A stretch of DNA of 64,000 bases. Source: Clostridia bacterium (GTDB taxonomy: Bacteria > Bacillota > Clostridia > Christensenellales > Aristaeellaceae). Positions 32,620 through 41,529 of the stretch are shown piece after piece (positions within the stretch are counted from its first letter, which is position 1; each line of letters begins with the position of its first letter). The translations under genes and the position numbers were made by a program. The notes beneath the pieces are model-generated. The model was not told the DNA's origin and made no database searches. It worked only from the letters and a program-made list of their open reading frames with translations. The stretch is from assembly GCA_017484085.1 (NCBI GenBank), contig JAFUTW010000014.1, forward strand, positions 39,049 through 103,048. The letters are read 5' to 3'.

Positions 32620-33846
32620 TCAATACTGCCTGAAATAGAAGGTGTCACCGTCAGACAGGTATGTCCATGTGGTCCGGGTGACCGTCACCATGACCTGGCT
32701 GCCGGAAATGCGCGTCACGACAAACCGGATGGGATTCCCGGCCGCGTCGCTCCCTTCCAGATCCAGCCACCCGCCGCGGTCCGTTCCGTACGCGTCGATG
32801 ACCGTAAGCCGGTACAGGATCAGCCGGCAGCCGACGCCGCTGCCGCTCTGCCAGACGGTCAGCTCGTTTTCCTCATCCGTCCCCGCATCGGCATTGCCGG
32901 TATAGCTGCCGGTAAACGAGGAGGTATAGGATGTGCTGCCGCTGTATGAGCCGCCCAGATCCAGATACGAGGTGCTTACCCACCCTGTGAGGCCGTTGTA
33001 GCAGTCGTCGTAACCGGAACGGGCCGCCGTCACCCGGATACGCGCCCAGCTGCCGGAGCGTTCCAGCAGCTGCAGGGAGTCCAGCTGGGAAATGTGTCCG
33101 ACGATTTCCCCGCCCGGTGTCTCGCGGACGCGGAGCTGATACGTCGTGGCGCGGATGCTCCCAGTACCCGAACTCTCCCGGTAGGTATCCTGCCCATAGG
33201 AGTCCCGGTCATAGGTGCCGGAGCTGTAGTTCATCTGCGGCGCGCTGCCGCCCAGAGACAGGTAGTCGCCGCTGACAAAGCCGTTCTGCCCGCTCCTGCG
33301 CACCACCCGGTAGAACGTCCTGCCGCTTTCGGCATACCTTCCCAGCACGCGGACGCGCTCGCCGCGCGTGCACTTGCCGAGGCTGCGGCTGCTGCCAGAT
33401 GGCAGCTCCCTCAGGTTGACGCCGCCGGAGAGGATCTCGCCGCCCTCGATGGCATCCGTGCCGCCCGCATAGTAGGTCCGCTCGCTGCAGCCGCACTCCA
33501 GATAGGAGGCGTCCACCCAGCCTGTCAGCCCGCTCCAGGAATCCGGGCTCGTGTCTGCGCTGTAGAGCACGCGGATGCGCGCCCAGTTGCCGCTCACTTC
33601 CAACAGCTGCAGCAGATCCGCCTGCTCGACGTGCCCCGTGACGGACGCGCTGCCGCCGGCGCGGCTGCGCACCTTCAGGTAGTTCCCGCAGGCGCGGCAC
33701 GTCTCGTCGCCGACGTGCATCGACAGGTGCCTGCTGTGGAAGGCTGTATCCCCGTCATACGCCAGATAGCGCGCTCTCGCTGCCAGGGCCGCGGAGGCCA
33801 GCAGCAGCGACAGCGTCAGCACAGCTGTAAAAACCGCTCTTTTCAT
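32620..33846 (-). CDS. Secreted protein with three bacterial SH3 domains
   Basis: 408 residues with a signal peptide (AVFTAVLTLSLLLASAALA). Three SH3b modules follow: the first near 55-115 (YLKVRSRAGGSASVTGHVEQADLLQLLEV), the second near 138-195 (VNLRELPSGSSRSLGKCTRGERVRVLG) and the third near 225-295 (YQLRVRETPGGEIVGHISQLDSLQLLER). A C-terminal beta-rich domain of about 90 residues is unassigned. SH3b domains bind peptidoglycan, so wall attachment is inferred. AGGGGGAGAAAAGG precedes the ATG at 33846. Confidence 0.8.
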   Translation of the reverse strand: MKRAVFTAVLTLSLLLASAALAARARYLAYDGDTAFHSRHLSMHVGDETCRACGNYLKVRSRAGGSASVTGHVEQADLLQLLEVSGNWARIRVLYSADTSPDSWSGLTGWVDASYLECGCSERTYYAGGTDAIEGGEILSGGVNLRELPSGSSRSLGKCTRGERVRVLGRYAESGRTFYRVVRRSGQNGFVSGDYLSLGGSAPQMNYSSGTYDRDSYGQDTYRESSGTGSIRATTYQLRVRETPGGEIVGHISQLDSLQLLERSGSWARIRVTAARSGYDDCYNGLTGWVSTSYLDLGGSYSGSTSYTSSFTGSYTGNADAGTDEENELTVWQSGSGVGCRLILYRLTVIDAYGTDRGGWLDLEGSDAAGNPIRFVVTRISGSQVMVTVTRTTWTYLSDGDTFYFRQY

Positions 33847-33869
33847 CCTTTTCTCCCCCTTGCCTGCCG

Positions 33870-34397
33870 TCACTCGGGCCGTCCGGCATACTGCGCGCTG
33901 CCGAAGCCCAGAACGAGGCGCATCACCGGTCCCAGCAGGAACAGCCCGACGCCGAAGCGCCTGCTCCGGCCGAAGGCCTCTGCCAGCCGCAGGGCCTCCT
34001 TGATGCTCACCACGATGAGCACGACGCCCAGCGCCGCCACCAGGACGGAACCCGCCGCCGACAGCGTCTCCTTCGGGTAGCTGTCGAAGATCTGCAGGGC
34101 GATCATCATGATGGCGTAAAACATGCCGATGGAACCGTTCCAGCAGAGGCCGAATTCTTCATATTCCCGCAGGATGGGGACAAGCGCCTTCCAGCCCGGA
34201 CGGCCCGCCTTCGCAAAGATCTTCCAGTCCGCAATGGCCGACAGGATGAACCAGACGAGGCCAAGGACGATGATGAAGCCTGCGCCGAGGCCGAACAGGG
34301 CTCCGACCACCACGGCTTCGTTGGCCGTCATTCCCTCCATCGCAGCCGTGATCCGCGCGGTCTCTTCGGCTGCTGCCGCGGCAAACAATCCCTTCAT
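33870..34397 (-). CDS. DUF5684-like four-helix membrane protein
   Basis: About 175 residues and four helices. WKIFAKAGRPGWKALVPILREYEEF is the hallmark of DUF5684 proteins, and the end LGFGSAQYAGRPE is also typical. The same domain recurs fused to the ABC ATPase at 40342 (WGMFKKSGVDPRWALVPCARSY). The start at 34397 follows AAAGGGG at 8 bases; the ATG at 34415 lies too close to the -10 to be used. Its role is unknown, probably envelope-related. It is followed 23 bases later by the SH3b gene. Confidence 0.75.
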   Translation of the reverse strand: MKGLFAAAAAEETARITAAMEGMTANEAVVVGALFGLGAGFIIVLGLVWFILSAIADWKIFAKAGRPGWKALVPILREYEEFGLCWNGSIGMFYAIMMIALQIFDSYPKETLSAAGSVLVAALGVVLIVVSIKEALRLAEAFGRSRRFGVGLFLLGPVMRLVLGFGSAQYAGRPE

Positions 34398-34422
34398 CCT
34401 CAAAGCCCCTTTCATTGATCAG

Positions 34423-34451
34423 ATTATAATACATTCATTATTCGGATTCAA
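34423..34451 (-). promoter_or_regulatory. Promoter of the DUF5684-SH3b pair
   Basis: TTGAAT (34446-34451), 17-base spacer and TATAAT (34423-34428) on the minus strand, in the short gap after the frameshifted DUF975 gene. Confidence 0.75.
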
Positions 34452-34453
34452 TA

Positions 34454-36287
34454 TCAGGCTTCCGAAATCGTCCCCGCGTCCGGCAAAACCACCGTCACGG
34501 CATCATCCGTGATGCCTTCGCCCATATTGGGCTCCGCATGCGAGTAGTGCAGGTCGTATGTAAAGCACAGGGTCAGCATGATGCACAGCGGCGCGAGCAC
34601 CTTCAGGCTGACGTGCGTCAGCATTTCGTCCAGCACCGGCACCAGCACGTAAACCGCCAGCATGCCGCCCACGGCAAACACCGCCAGCCCTTCCCCGCAG
34701 ATCCGTCCGTTCAGATTGAGGTAATAGCCGGTATAATCCCACCAGCGCAGGCCGTTCGCCTGCTCCATCAAATAGGAGGTCATGTACTCCACGATGCCGC
34801 AGAGCACCACGATGGCCAGCCCTTCCAGCGCCGGTTTCTCGCGGAAGCGGAAGAGCAGCACGGCGATCAGCGTCACGCCGCCGCCGTAGATGGGCAGCCA
34901 CGGGCCGTGAAGCACGCCGCGGTTGACAAAGACGCCGTGGGTCATCAGGTGCAGGCCGACCTCCCAAACCCATCCGAAGATGCTGAAGATCATGAACACG
35001 AGGATCAGCGACCAGACGGAGCAGGGCTTGAGGTAGCTCACCTTGCCGGTCAGCGCCGCGGCTTCTCTCGTCCACAGCCGGTTCAGACGCTCCGGATACG
35101 CCTCGCCGGACAGTTCCAGCCGGCCTGTGGCCGCCTGATGCCGGAGCCCTTCCTGCCGGGAGTAGATGCGCTTGTCGATCGTGCTGCCCAGCCAGATGCC
35201 GAAATTCTGCGCAAAGAACCGCTGTACGGGCGTCAGGTCGACGATGGGGTTGACGATGAGATCCTCCCGCTCCAGGATATCCGCATAATGCCGGTTCAGC
35301 GTCTCCTGCGCCGCCCGCTCAAACAGAGCGTCATCGTCCAGCCTTTCGGAGCCGGGCAGGCCGGCCGCTTTTGCCTCGCTGCGCAGCCTGGCGTACAGCT
35401 CCGCGCCGCACGCCTCCTCATAGGGGATGGACCAGAGCGCCTCCGTGACGCCGAAGGTGACAAACCCCAGCAGCCGCCACCCGAGGAAGGAGAGCTCCAG
35501 CTTGCAGCACTCCCACTTGTGGCCGTTCATCATGCGCCGCGAGAGGCGTATGGCCTCCATCGGCCGTATATCCGGGTTTTCCGCCGCGATGTACGGCACG
35601 AGATAATACGAGTACCGCTTGATGAAGCCGCCGACGATCGTGAGATACCACAGGCCTTCCAGCACATCCTGCAGCAGCAGCGTCAGGGAGACGCGCAGCC
35701 AGCGCCCCACCATCTTAAAGTGCATCAGGTGGCTCATCGGCAGCCTGTTGTAGAGCCGCGTCTCCAGCAGCGCCCGCCTCAGGATGGCGGAGTAAACGTT
35801 GCGCACGAAGATCCAAACCGCAAGGTAAATCAGCAGGCTGTCCAGCGTGAGCAGGATGCCCACGACCCTTTCGGAATGGAAGATGGTGTGCAGCGCCATC
35901 CCCGCCGTCGTATACAGCTGCCCCGAATCCACGCTGTTGACGAGGGACGCGAGCACCCCGCGCGTGCGGCCCAGCGGCGAGCGGGGGGTCCGACGCCTCC
36001 TTTATCTGCTGGATCCGCTCGGCCGCCTCCTCGTTCCCCGCCAGGCTGAAATCCTTCGACAGGTCGCCCAGCACCTTGTCCGTCGCATTCCTGCCGTTTT
36101 CAAGCAGGCCTTCCGCGTCCAGCTGGGTCTCCTGCCCCATCAGGACGTCGTACCAGCGCTGCGCGTCGCTGATGACGCTCCTGTGTTCCGTTCCAAGGAA
36201 GATGGATACGGCGCACAGCATGAGCAGCAGCACGTAGTGGCGTTTCATATGCCGCCGAGCCTGCCGCTTGATGTCTTTTCTGTCCAA
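34454..36287 (-). pseudogene. DUF975 / CmpB-type membrane protein, frameshifted
   Basis: The N-terminal part from 36287 (TTG start) gives RHYVLLLMLCAVSIFLGTEH ... AERIQQIKEASD and then derails. The continuation lies in another frame (GRTRGVLASLVNSVDSGQLY) to the stop at 34454. Removing one C from the C6 run (G6 on plus, 35983-35988) joins them into about 610 residues. The first part is DUF975-like (KRYSYYLVPYIAAENPDIRPMEAIRLSRRMMNGHK split over helices) and the C-terminus is a putative ABC-transporter type IV / CmpB-like region (FSIFGWVWEVGLHLMTHGVF ... GVLHGPWLPIYG). Sequencing error, decay and phase variation are all possible. Confidence 0.7.
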
Positions 36288-36302
36288 GCCCGATACCGTC
36301 CT

Positions 36303-37481
36303 TTACTCAAAGTGCAGCGTGACCACGGTGACCTCACTGTCCGTTCCGATGCGCATGGGCGGCCCGTAGTAGCCGACCCCCGCGGTCACAAGCGTATCCA
36401 TCCTGCCCACCCGGACAAGGCCGTACGCGTTTTCGTTGAAGAACGGGATGATCAGGTTTCCGGGGAATATCTGCCCGTTGTGCGTGTGCCCGCACAGCAC
36501 GGTATCCGCCCCGGCCTCCTCGAGTGCGTGAAAGTCCTTCGGCTCGTGCTCCAGCACGAGGACCGGCAGGGATTTCTCGCAGTCCTTGAGCAGCTCTGCC
36601 GCCGTCATGCGGTTTTTCGTTCCGTCCCCTGCGCGCTCGCCGTCGATCCTGCCCGAAAGCTGGACGCTGCCGCCCAGCAGCACCGTCTCATCCGCGAGCG
36701 TCGTAAAGCCGCAGGCATCAAAGAAGGCCTCCATCTGCGCAGTCCGGAAAGCGTTTTCAAGCGGCGAAATGGGGAATCCGCCGAAGAGGGTCTCCTCCAC
36801 GTCGTGGTTCCCGTACACCGCAAATACCCCGTATTTCGTACGGATGCCCCGCAGCGCTTCGGCGTACGCTTCAGGCTGCCGGAGGCCGCCGTAGCTGCTG
36901 GTGAAGATGTCGCCCGCGATGACGACCGCGTCCGGCTCCTCCGCGTTGATCAGTTCCACCATCCGCTCCGTCGTGGCAAGGCGGGAATTGACGCCGAGGT
37001 GCAGGTCGCCGATGAGGACCAGCTTCATCTCCTGCAGGCCGCCCGCGCTCTTCTCCACCGAAAGGTCAAAGCGCTTCACCGCCGTCTGCTGGGCGTGGTG
37101 AAGCCCGTAGCCGACGAGGCAGACGGTGACGCACAGCGAAACGCTGAGCGCCGCGCCGTACCCTTTGCCCGTCCGCCCCCTGCTGAGCACGCAAAGGATC
37201 TGCATGCAGACCAGCAGCGTGACGAGGATCCAGCCGTAGTAAATATAGAACCCGAGCCAAATGTTGCCCGCCCCCTGCAGGGCAAATTTGGCGCCGCTGT
37301 CCGGCAGAAAAGCACCGAATACCGGCAGCAGAGACAGCAGGATGTAAGCAGGCAGCCAAATCCTGCGCAGCCCCGCCGCTTTATGCGCCGTACGCTTCCA
37401 GCGGTGAAGGCACAGGTCCGTGCAAAAGCCCGCGAGCGCCGAAAGCGCCGTATAGATCAGAACCAGTATGATGGATGCCAT
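36303..37481 (-). CDS. Membrane-anchored calcineurin-like metallophosphoesterase (YkuE-like)
   Basis: 392 residues. Four N-terminal helices (to about residue 130) are followed by a phosphoesterase domain with metal motifs LIGDLHLG, AGDIF, YGNHDVEE and CGHTHNGQIFPG, ending GVGYYGPPMRIGTDSEV. This is the arrangement of YkuE/YaeI-type phosphodiesterases that act on lipids or cyclic nucleotides. AAAGGGAAGAA precedes the ATG. It lies between the ABC permease and the frameshifted DUF975 gene in one gene series. Confidence 0.85.
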   Translation of the reverse strand: MASIILVLIYTALSALAGFCTDLCLHRWKRTAHKAAGLRRIWLPAYILLSLLPVFGAFLPDSGAKFALQGAGNIWLGFYIYYGWILVTLLVCMQILCVLSRGRTGKGYGAALSVSLCVTVCLVGYGLHHAQQTAVKRFDLSVEKSAGGLQEMKLVLIGDLHLGVNSRLATTERMVELINAEEPDAVVIAGDIFTSSYGGLRQPEAYAEALRGIRTKYGVFAVYGNHDVEETLFGGFPISPLENAFRTAQMEAFFDACGFTTLADETVLLGGSVQLSGRIDGERAGDGTKNRMTAAELLKDCEKSLPVLVLEHEPKDFHALEEAGADTVLCGHTHNGQIFPGNLIIPFFNENAYGLVRVGRMDTLVTAGVGYYGPPMRIGTDSEVTVVTLHFE

Positions 37482-37518
37482 TTCTTCCCTTTCTCAGTAA
37501 ACGGAAATTCCCCTTGCG

Positions 37519-38979
37519 TCAGCGCTTGTCCCTGTCGATGAATTCCAGGATGACCGTCGCAAGAAACACGTACAGCAGCGCAAATCCGATGAGGCAGATC
37601 CAGTTTGCAATGATATTGTCCGCGCTGTTTTCATAATCCGGGTTGAAGCTCGCTTCAGCCGCTTTCCGCTGAATGAGTTCTTTCACCCTGTCCTCTCCTG
37701 CCAGATCCAGCAGCTTGCCCACCGTCGTCTTTACGGTGATGCTCCTGTCGCGGTAGCGCTCCGTGTCCGGGTTCGCCGCGACGGCGTCGGCTGCTTCGCC
37801 GACGGTCGTTACGCCGCCCAGCTCCACATTGCTGTAATTGGCAAGGAGCTGTTCGACCTGAAGCTTGTCCAGCACTTCGCCCACCGTCATCTCCGGCGTT
37901 ACGCCGATCTCCAGCACCTTCTGCATGCCGGGCAGCCGGACGAGGGTTCTTACCAGATCCTCCAGACTGAAATCCCCGACTTTGATGCTTCTCAGCTGCT
38001 TCGTCCCTTCTGCATTCAGGAAGAGCCGGGACAGGTCTCCGAGCGTCAGTCTACGGGCCACTTTCTTCTGCTTCAGCCTGGCATAGGATTCGGACCCGTC
38101 CAGTTTTTCCTTTACCTCTCCCAGGGTGAAGACGCGGCCCAGCTGCTTTGCGCGGATCTCGGCAACAGCCGGGTTGTCGGTCTGCTGCAGCAGATCCAGG
38201 ACCTGCCCCAGGGTAAAGCTGCCGCCGACTTCCTGGTCACGCATACGCTCCAGCGTATTCCAGGCTGTTACCAGCGGCCTGTTGTTGTAGTCGGCCTGAG
38301 AACAGATCACCTTCAGCCCGTAGTTTGAAATCGTGAAGTGGGAGAAGATTTCGCTCCATGCCGGCAGGGTCAGCATGCCGCCGGAAAAGACCAGCTGGAA
38401 GATCAGCACAAAGGGCATGATCGTCATAGCCGTCGTGGTCGTACGCGCCAGCGCGGATACGAGCAGTGAAAGCATATCCGCCGCAAACGAGATGAGGAAG
38501 ACCGAAATGCCGATATCCACGATGAGCCAGCTGGTAAACAGCCCCTCAGCCGGATACTGTACGCCCGTCAGGCGCGTAACATACATCGTAACGCCCGTCT
38601 GCATCAGACATAACAGCGCCTGATACGCCATATGGGCAAACACATACGAGGAGATGTGCATGCCGGAGCGGTGTTCGCGCTTGATGATGCCTCTCTCCCG
38701 GCAGATGACCTGAATGGAGTTGAAGCACCCGTTCCAGATGGCGACGCAGGTCAGTGCAAAGGCGCCCATCAGCGTGCCCTCCATGTTGATGAAGAACCGT
38801 CTGCGGACCACCAGGCCGACCAGGCCCGCCACCAGCGCCGACATCGGCAGCACCTTCCAGTCATTCTGGTAGACAAACATGCGCAGCAGCTTGCCCAGAT
38901 AGATCCACACCTGGGAACCGCGGCCGCGATGGCGGATCCGCACGCTGCGGCCCGCGGCATTCGCTTTCATCTCAGCCAT
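37519..38979 (-). CDS. ABCG-like ABC-2 permease with seven ~27-residue repeats in its large outside loop
   Basis: 486 residues. Five helices occupy residues 45-205 (ABC-2 type, with CRERGIIKREHRSGMHISSYVFAH, the coupling-helix region of ABCG permeases). The last helix is at 456-480. Between them, residues 255-445 hold a periodic array: FTLGQVLDLL (255), FTLGEVKEKL (284), LTLGDLSRLF (311), FSLEDLVRTL (337), MTVGEVLDKL (364), TTVGEAADAV (391) and TTVGKLLDLA (418), spaced 26-29 residues. The ATG at 38979 overlaps the ATPase stop by 8 bases and follows GGAGGTGCAGC. The substrate is unknown. Confidence 0.8.
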   Translation of the reverse strand: MAEMKANAAGRSVRIRHRGRGSQVWIYLGKLLRMFVYQNDWKVLPMSALVAGLVGLVVRRRFFINMEGTLMGAFALTCVAIWNGCFNSIQVICRERGIIKREHRSGMHISSYVFAHMAYQALLCLMQTGVTMYVTRLTGVQYPAEGLFTSWLIVDIGISVFLISFAADMLSLLVSALARTTTTAMTIMPFVLIFQLVFSGGMLTLPAWSEIFSHFTISNYGLKVICSQADYNNRPLVTAWNTLERMRDQEVGGSFTLGQVLDLLQQTDNPAVAEIRAKQLGRVFTLGEVKEKLDGSESYARLKQKKVARRLTLGDLSRLFLNAEGTKQLRSIKVGDFSLEDLVRTLVRLPGMQKVLEIGVTPEMTVGEVLDKLQVEQLLANYSNVELGGVTTVGEAADAVAANPDTERYRDRSITVKTTVGKLLDLAGEDRVKELIQRKAAEASFNPDYENSADNIIANWICLIGFALLYVFLATVILEFIDRDKR

Positions 38980-40342
38980 GCTGCACCTCCGCATACCTTG
39001 CAATAAACTCGTCCGCTCTGCCTTCCCCGCCCTCAGCCACACTGTTGATGCCCTTGACGATCTCCTCCATGCTCTGCTTTCCGAAGAAAGCCCGGGCCTT
39101 TTCAATGCTGCCGTAGAAGGCCAGGCGGCCCGTGCGCGCAGAGTCCTTCGCCAGGACGATCACATCGTCGAACAGGTCGATAACGCGGTCCGGCGTGTGG
39201 GTGATCACGATGACGATCTTTCCCGTATCCGCGATTTTGCGCAGCTGGTTCATCAGTTCCCGCGCCATGACGCCGTCCAGGCCGGAATCCGGCTCGTCCA
39301 GGATGAACAGGGATGGGTTGGAGATGAATTCCATCGCGATGGAAACCCGCTTCTTCTGCCCGCCCGAGAGTTTATCCACCAGCGTGCCCTCCAGCGGCTT
39401 CAGACCGAAGATCTCCATCACGTCCTCCACGCGCTGCTTCCGCTCGCTGGCCGGCACGTCGAACGGCATCCGCAGCCGCGCGGCGTCCATCAGCGTCGCT
39501 TTAACGCTGTCCTTGCCGCGCATCAGCTCCTGCTGGGGCACGAAGCCGATTTCGTACTGCATCTTTTTATACTGCTTATAGAGGTTTCTGCTGTTCAGCA
39601 GCACCTGCGCGTCAGCCTTTTCATAGCCGTTGACGGCGTTCAGAAAGGTCGTCTTGCCCGCGCCGGAGCCGCCCAGTAGCAGCACCATATGCCCCATCGG
39701 GATGTTCATGTGGATATCGCGCAGCAGGATCTTCTTCTGGAAGAATTCCGTCACCGTCCGTTCCTTCAGGTTGACGGTCAGCCCGTCTCCCGTATCGGCC
39801 ACGCTGCCCGAAGTGGCCACCCTGGAAAGCGCTTCGCGGATGTCCTCCACCTTCCAGGCCGGCTGATATTTGTCAGACCATCCCCAGATGAGAGCCGGCA
39901 CATACTCTGCGAAGATCCACAAAACCATCCACCGTCTGCGTACGCCGTATACCTCGATCAGTCCCGTGATGACGCGGAACCAGTAAACGACGTACACAAT
40001 GGACACCGCCACCCCGACGACGTCAAGAAAGAGCATCAGCGTGCTGAGGCCACTGTAGTCCTTTAACGCATGAAGTACATAGGCCATCACTTCGGTGGAC
40101 GTAAGAACCCGGATGATCACCACAAAGAACTCCGCCACGCTCGTCACCCGGCCTTCCGGCTCCCGCTCCGCGCACCTGGCCAGCATGTAGGACCGGGCGC
40201 AAGGGACCAGCGCCCAGCGCGGATCGACTCCCGACTTTTTAAACATCCCCCAGAATCCTATGATCTGGAGAATGGCCGTTATTGCATAAAACGGCCTGTC
40301 GCTTTGCAGAAAGATCAGTGCGAGAATTTTCAGTACCTGCAT
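38972..40342 (-). CDS. ABC transporter ATPase (ABCG-like) with N-terminal DUF5684-like membrane domain
   Basis: 456 residues. Residues 1-165 form four helices with WGMFKKSGVDPRWALVPCARSY and ALIWGWSDKYQP, matching the stand-alone DUF5684 protein at 33870. The ATPase follows: Walker A GGSGAGKTTFLNAV, Q-loop GFVPQQ, signature LSGGQKKRVSIAMEF, Walker B LFILDEPDSGLDG and the switch His in VITHTPDR. The signature wording is typical of ABCG exporters. It pairs with the overlapping permease gene downstream. Linking a membrane domain to the nucleotide domain is unusual. The ribosome site is weak. Confidence 0.85.
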   Translation of the reverse strand: MQVLKILALIFLQSDRPFYAITAILQIIGFWGMFKKSGVDPRWALVPCARSYMLARCAEREPEGRVTSVAEFFVVIIRVLTSTEVMAYVLHALKDYSGLSTLMLFLDVVGVAVSIVYVVYWFRVITGLIEVYGVRRRWMVLWIFAEYVPALIWGWSDKYQPAWKVEDIREALSRVATSGSVADTGDGLTVNLKERTVTEFFQKKILLRDIHMNIPMGHMVLLLGGSGAGKTTFLNAVNGYEKADAQVLLNSRNLYKQYKKMQYEIGFVPQQELMRGKDSVKATLMDAARLRMPFDVPASERKQRVEDVMEIFGLKPLEGTLVDKLSGGQKKRVSIAMEFISNPSLFILDEPDSGLDGVMARELMNQLRKIADTGKIVIVITHTPDRVIDLFDDVIVLAKDSARTGRLAFYGSIEKARAFFGKQSMEEIVKGINSVAEGGEGRADEFIARYAEVQHG

Positions 40343-40411
40343 GGATTCACCGTCTTTTCGCTATTTAAACAGCTTGCTCTGGGCTGCCGCAGCCGCGGCT
40401 GCTCTTTGGAA

Positions 40412-40440
40412 TTGATTTCCCCCGTTTGTGGTTCTATAAT
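40412..40440 (+). promoter_or_regulatory. Promoter of the orphan membrane gene
   Basis: TTGATT (40412-40417), 17-base spacer, TATAAT (40435-40440). Confidence 0.75.
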
Positions 40441-40482
40441 ACAGATACTGTACTCTGTATTAATCGCTTTGGAAGGTGCTTT

Positions 40483-41355
40483 ATGGATCTCTACCGCCGC
40501 CATCTGCACAACCTCTCGCTCGCGCTGGGCATCCTCTCGGTGCTGATCATCCTGCCCGGCATCCCGCTCATGAATCTGTTCCCCGGCATGACCGAGGGCA
40601 TCAGCGCTTCCTACGTCTTCGCCCGCTGTCTCGTCGGGTTTGCCTGCGCCGCGGTGGCCTTTGCCGCCGCACACAGCAATTCGCACTACCGGCTGGCCTT
40701 TGTCTTTGTCCTTTTCCTGCTGGGCACGGCCGTTACGCTGACCATCCTCTACGGCGGCAACAAGCTGGATGACCTCACCGATATCATGACCCTCATGATG
40801 GTGGTCGTCGTGTACACGCTCTTCAGCGCCAATCAGTCCGAGGCCCGCTGGCAGCGCGTCCTGCGGCGCGAGCCCGCCGTGCTCGATCTCCGGGTCCACG
40901 GGGCGGACGGTCTGTTCAATCCCATCGTCCTGGGACCGCATCTGGAACTGGATTCGGGTCTCACGGACGCCGTCGACCGCTATCTGGCCACAGCCGGGAC
41001 ACCCATGCCCCTCTCGGTGACCCTACACTGCGCAGAAAAGGTGTCCCTTCCGATCCAGGGAACGATGCGCGAGGTCTTCCGTTCCCATTACGAGGACGAG
41101 GAGCGCCGGGTCAAGCGCTATCTGTCCGGGCGCTACTCCAGGGGCATCTTCCTGCTCCTCATCAGCATCGGCGCGCTGACCGTCTGGGAACGCTTCATGC
41201 GCCAGTACAGTTCCAGCACGCTGTGGCAGGTGCTCGGAAATTTCGCCGCCTTCAGCCTCTGGCAGATCGGCAACACGTACTTCGAGCGTTCGGAGGCCAT
41301 CCGGGAGCTCACACAGATCCTCATCGCGAAAAACGCCGAGATCCAGTTCCTCTGA
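40483..41355 (+). CDS. Membrane protein of unknown function
   Basis: 290 residues. Four N-terminal helices (SLALGILSVLIILPGIPLM, VFARCLVGFACAAVAFAAA, LAFVFVLFLLGTAVTLTILYGG, IMTLMMVVVVYTLFSA) are followed by a ~100-residue cytoplasmic-looking domain and two further helices near the C-terminus. The ending FERSEAIRELTQILIAKNAEIQF is helical. No family recognised. GGAAGGTGCTTT precedes the ATG at 40483. It stands alone between its own promoter and terminator. Confidence 0.65.
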   Translation: MDLYRRHLHNLSLALGILSVLIILPGIPLMNLFPGMTEGISASYVFARCLVGFACAAVAFAAAHSNSHYRLAFVFVLFLLGTAVTLTILYGGNKLDDLTDIMTLMMVVVVYTLFSANQSEARWQRVLRREPAVLDLRVHGADGLFNPIVLGPHLELDSGLTDAVDRYLATAGTPMPLSVTLHCAEKVSLPIQGTMREVFRSHYEDEERRVKRYLSGRYSRGIFLLLISIGALTVWERFMRQYSSSTLWQVLGNFAAFSLWQIGNTYFERSEAIRELTQILIAKNAEIQFL

Positions 41356-41371
41356 TGAACCCGCATCCATC

Positions 41372-41407
41372 AAAAAGCCGCTGCGAACCTGCGCAGCAGC
41401 TTTTTTC
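41372..41407. terminator. Bidirectional terminator
   Basis: AAAAAGC-C-GCTGCG / CGCAGC-A-GCTTTTTT with loop AACCTG and one mismatch. It has T-runs on both strands and can end both the orphan membrane gene and the STAS-PP2C transcript. Confidence 0.8.
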
Positions 41408-41529
41408 TTGCCTTTACGCACCTGTCTCCGGTGTAAGTCCTTCGCCCTGTCTTGGGATACTCTACCGCCGGAAGGCCGGATTGTCAAGGCTTCCGCTGCA
41501 CCGGATGCATCTTATCCGTGTGTTTCCGT

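Noticed and set aside
34454-35956. Treating the downstream half of the DUF975/CmpB gene as an independent gene starting at 35956
   Set aside because: No ribosome site at that ATG, and the upstream frame continues into it once one C is removed from the C6 run.
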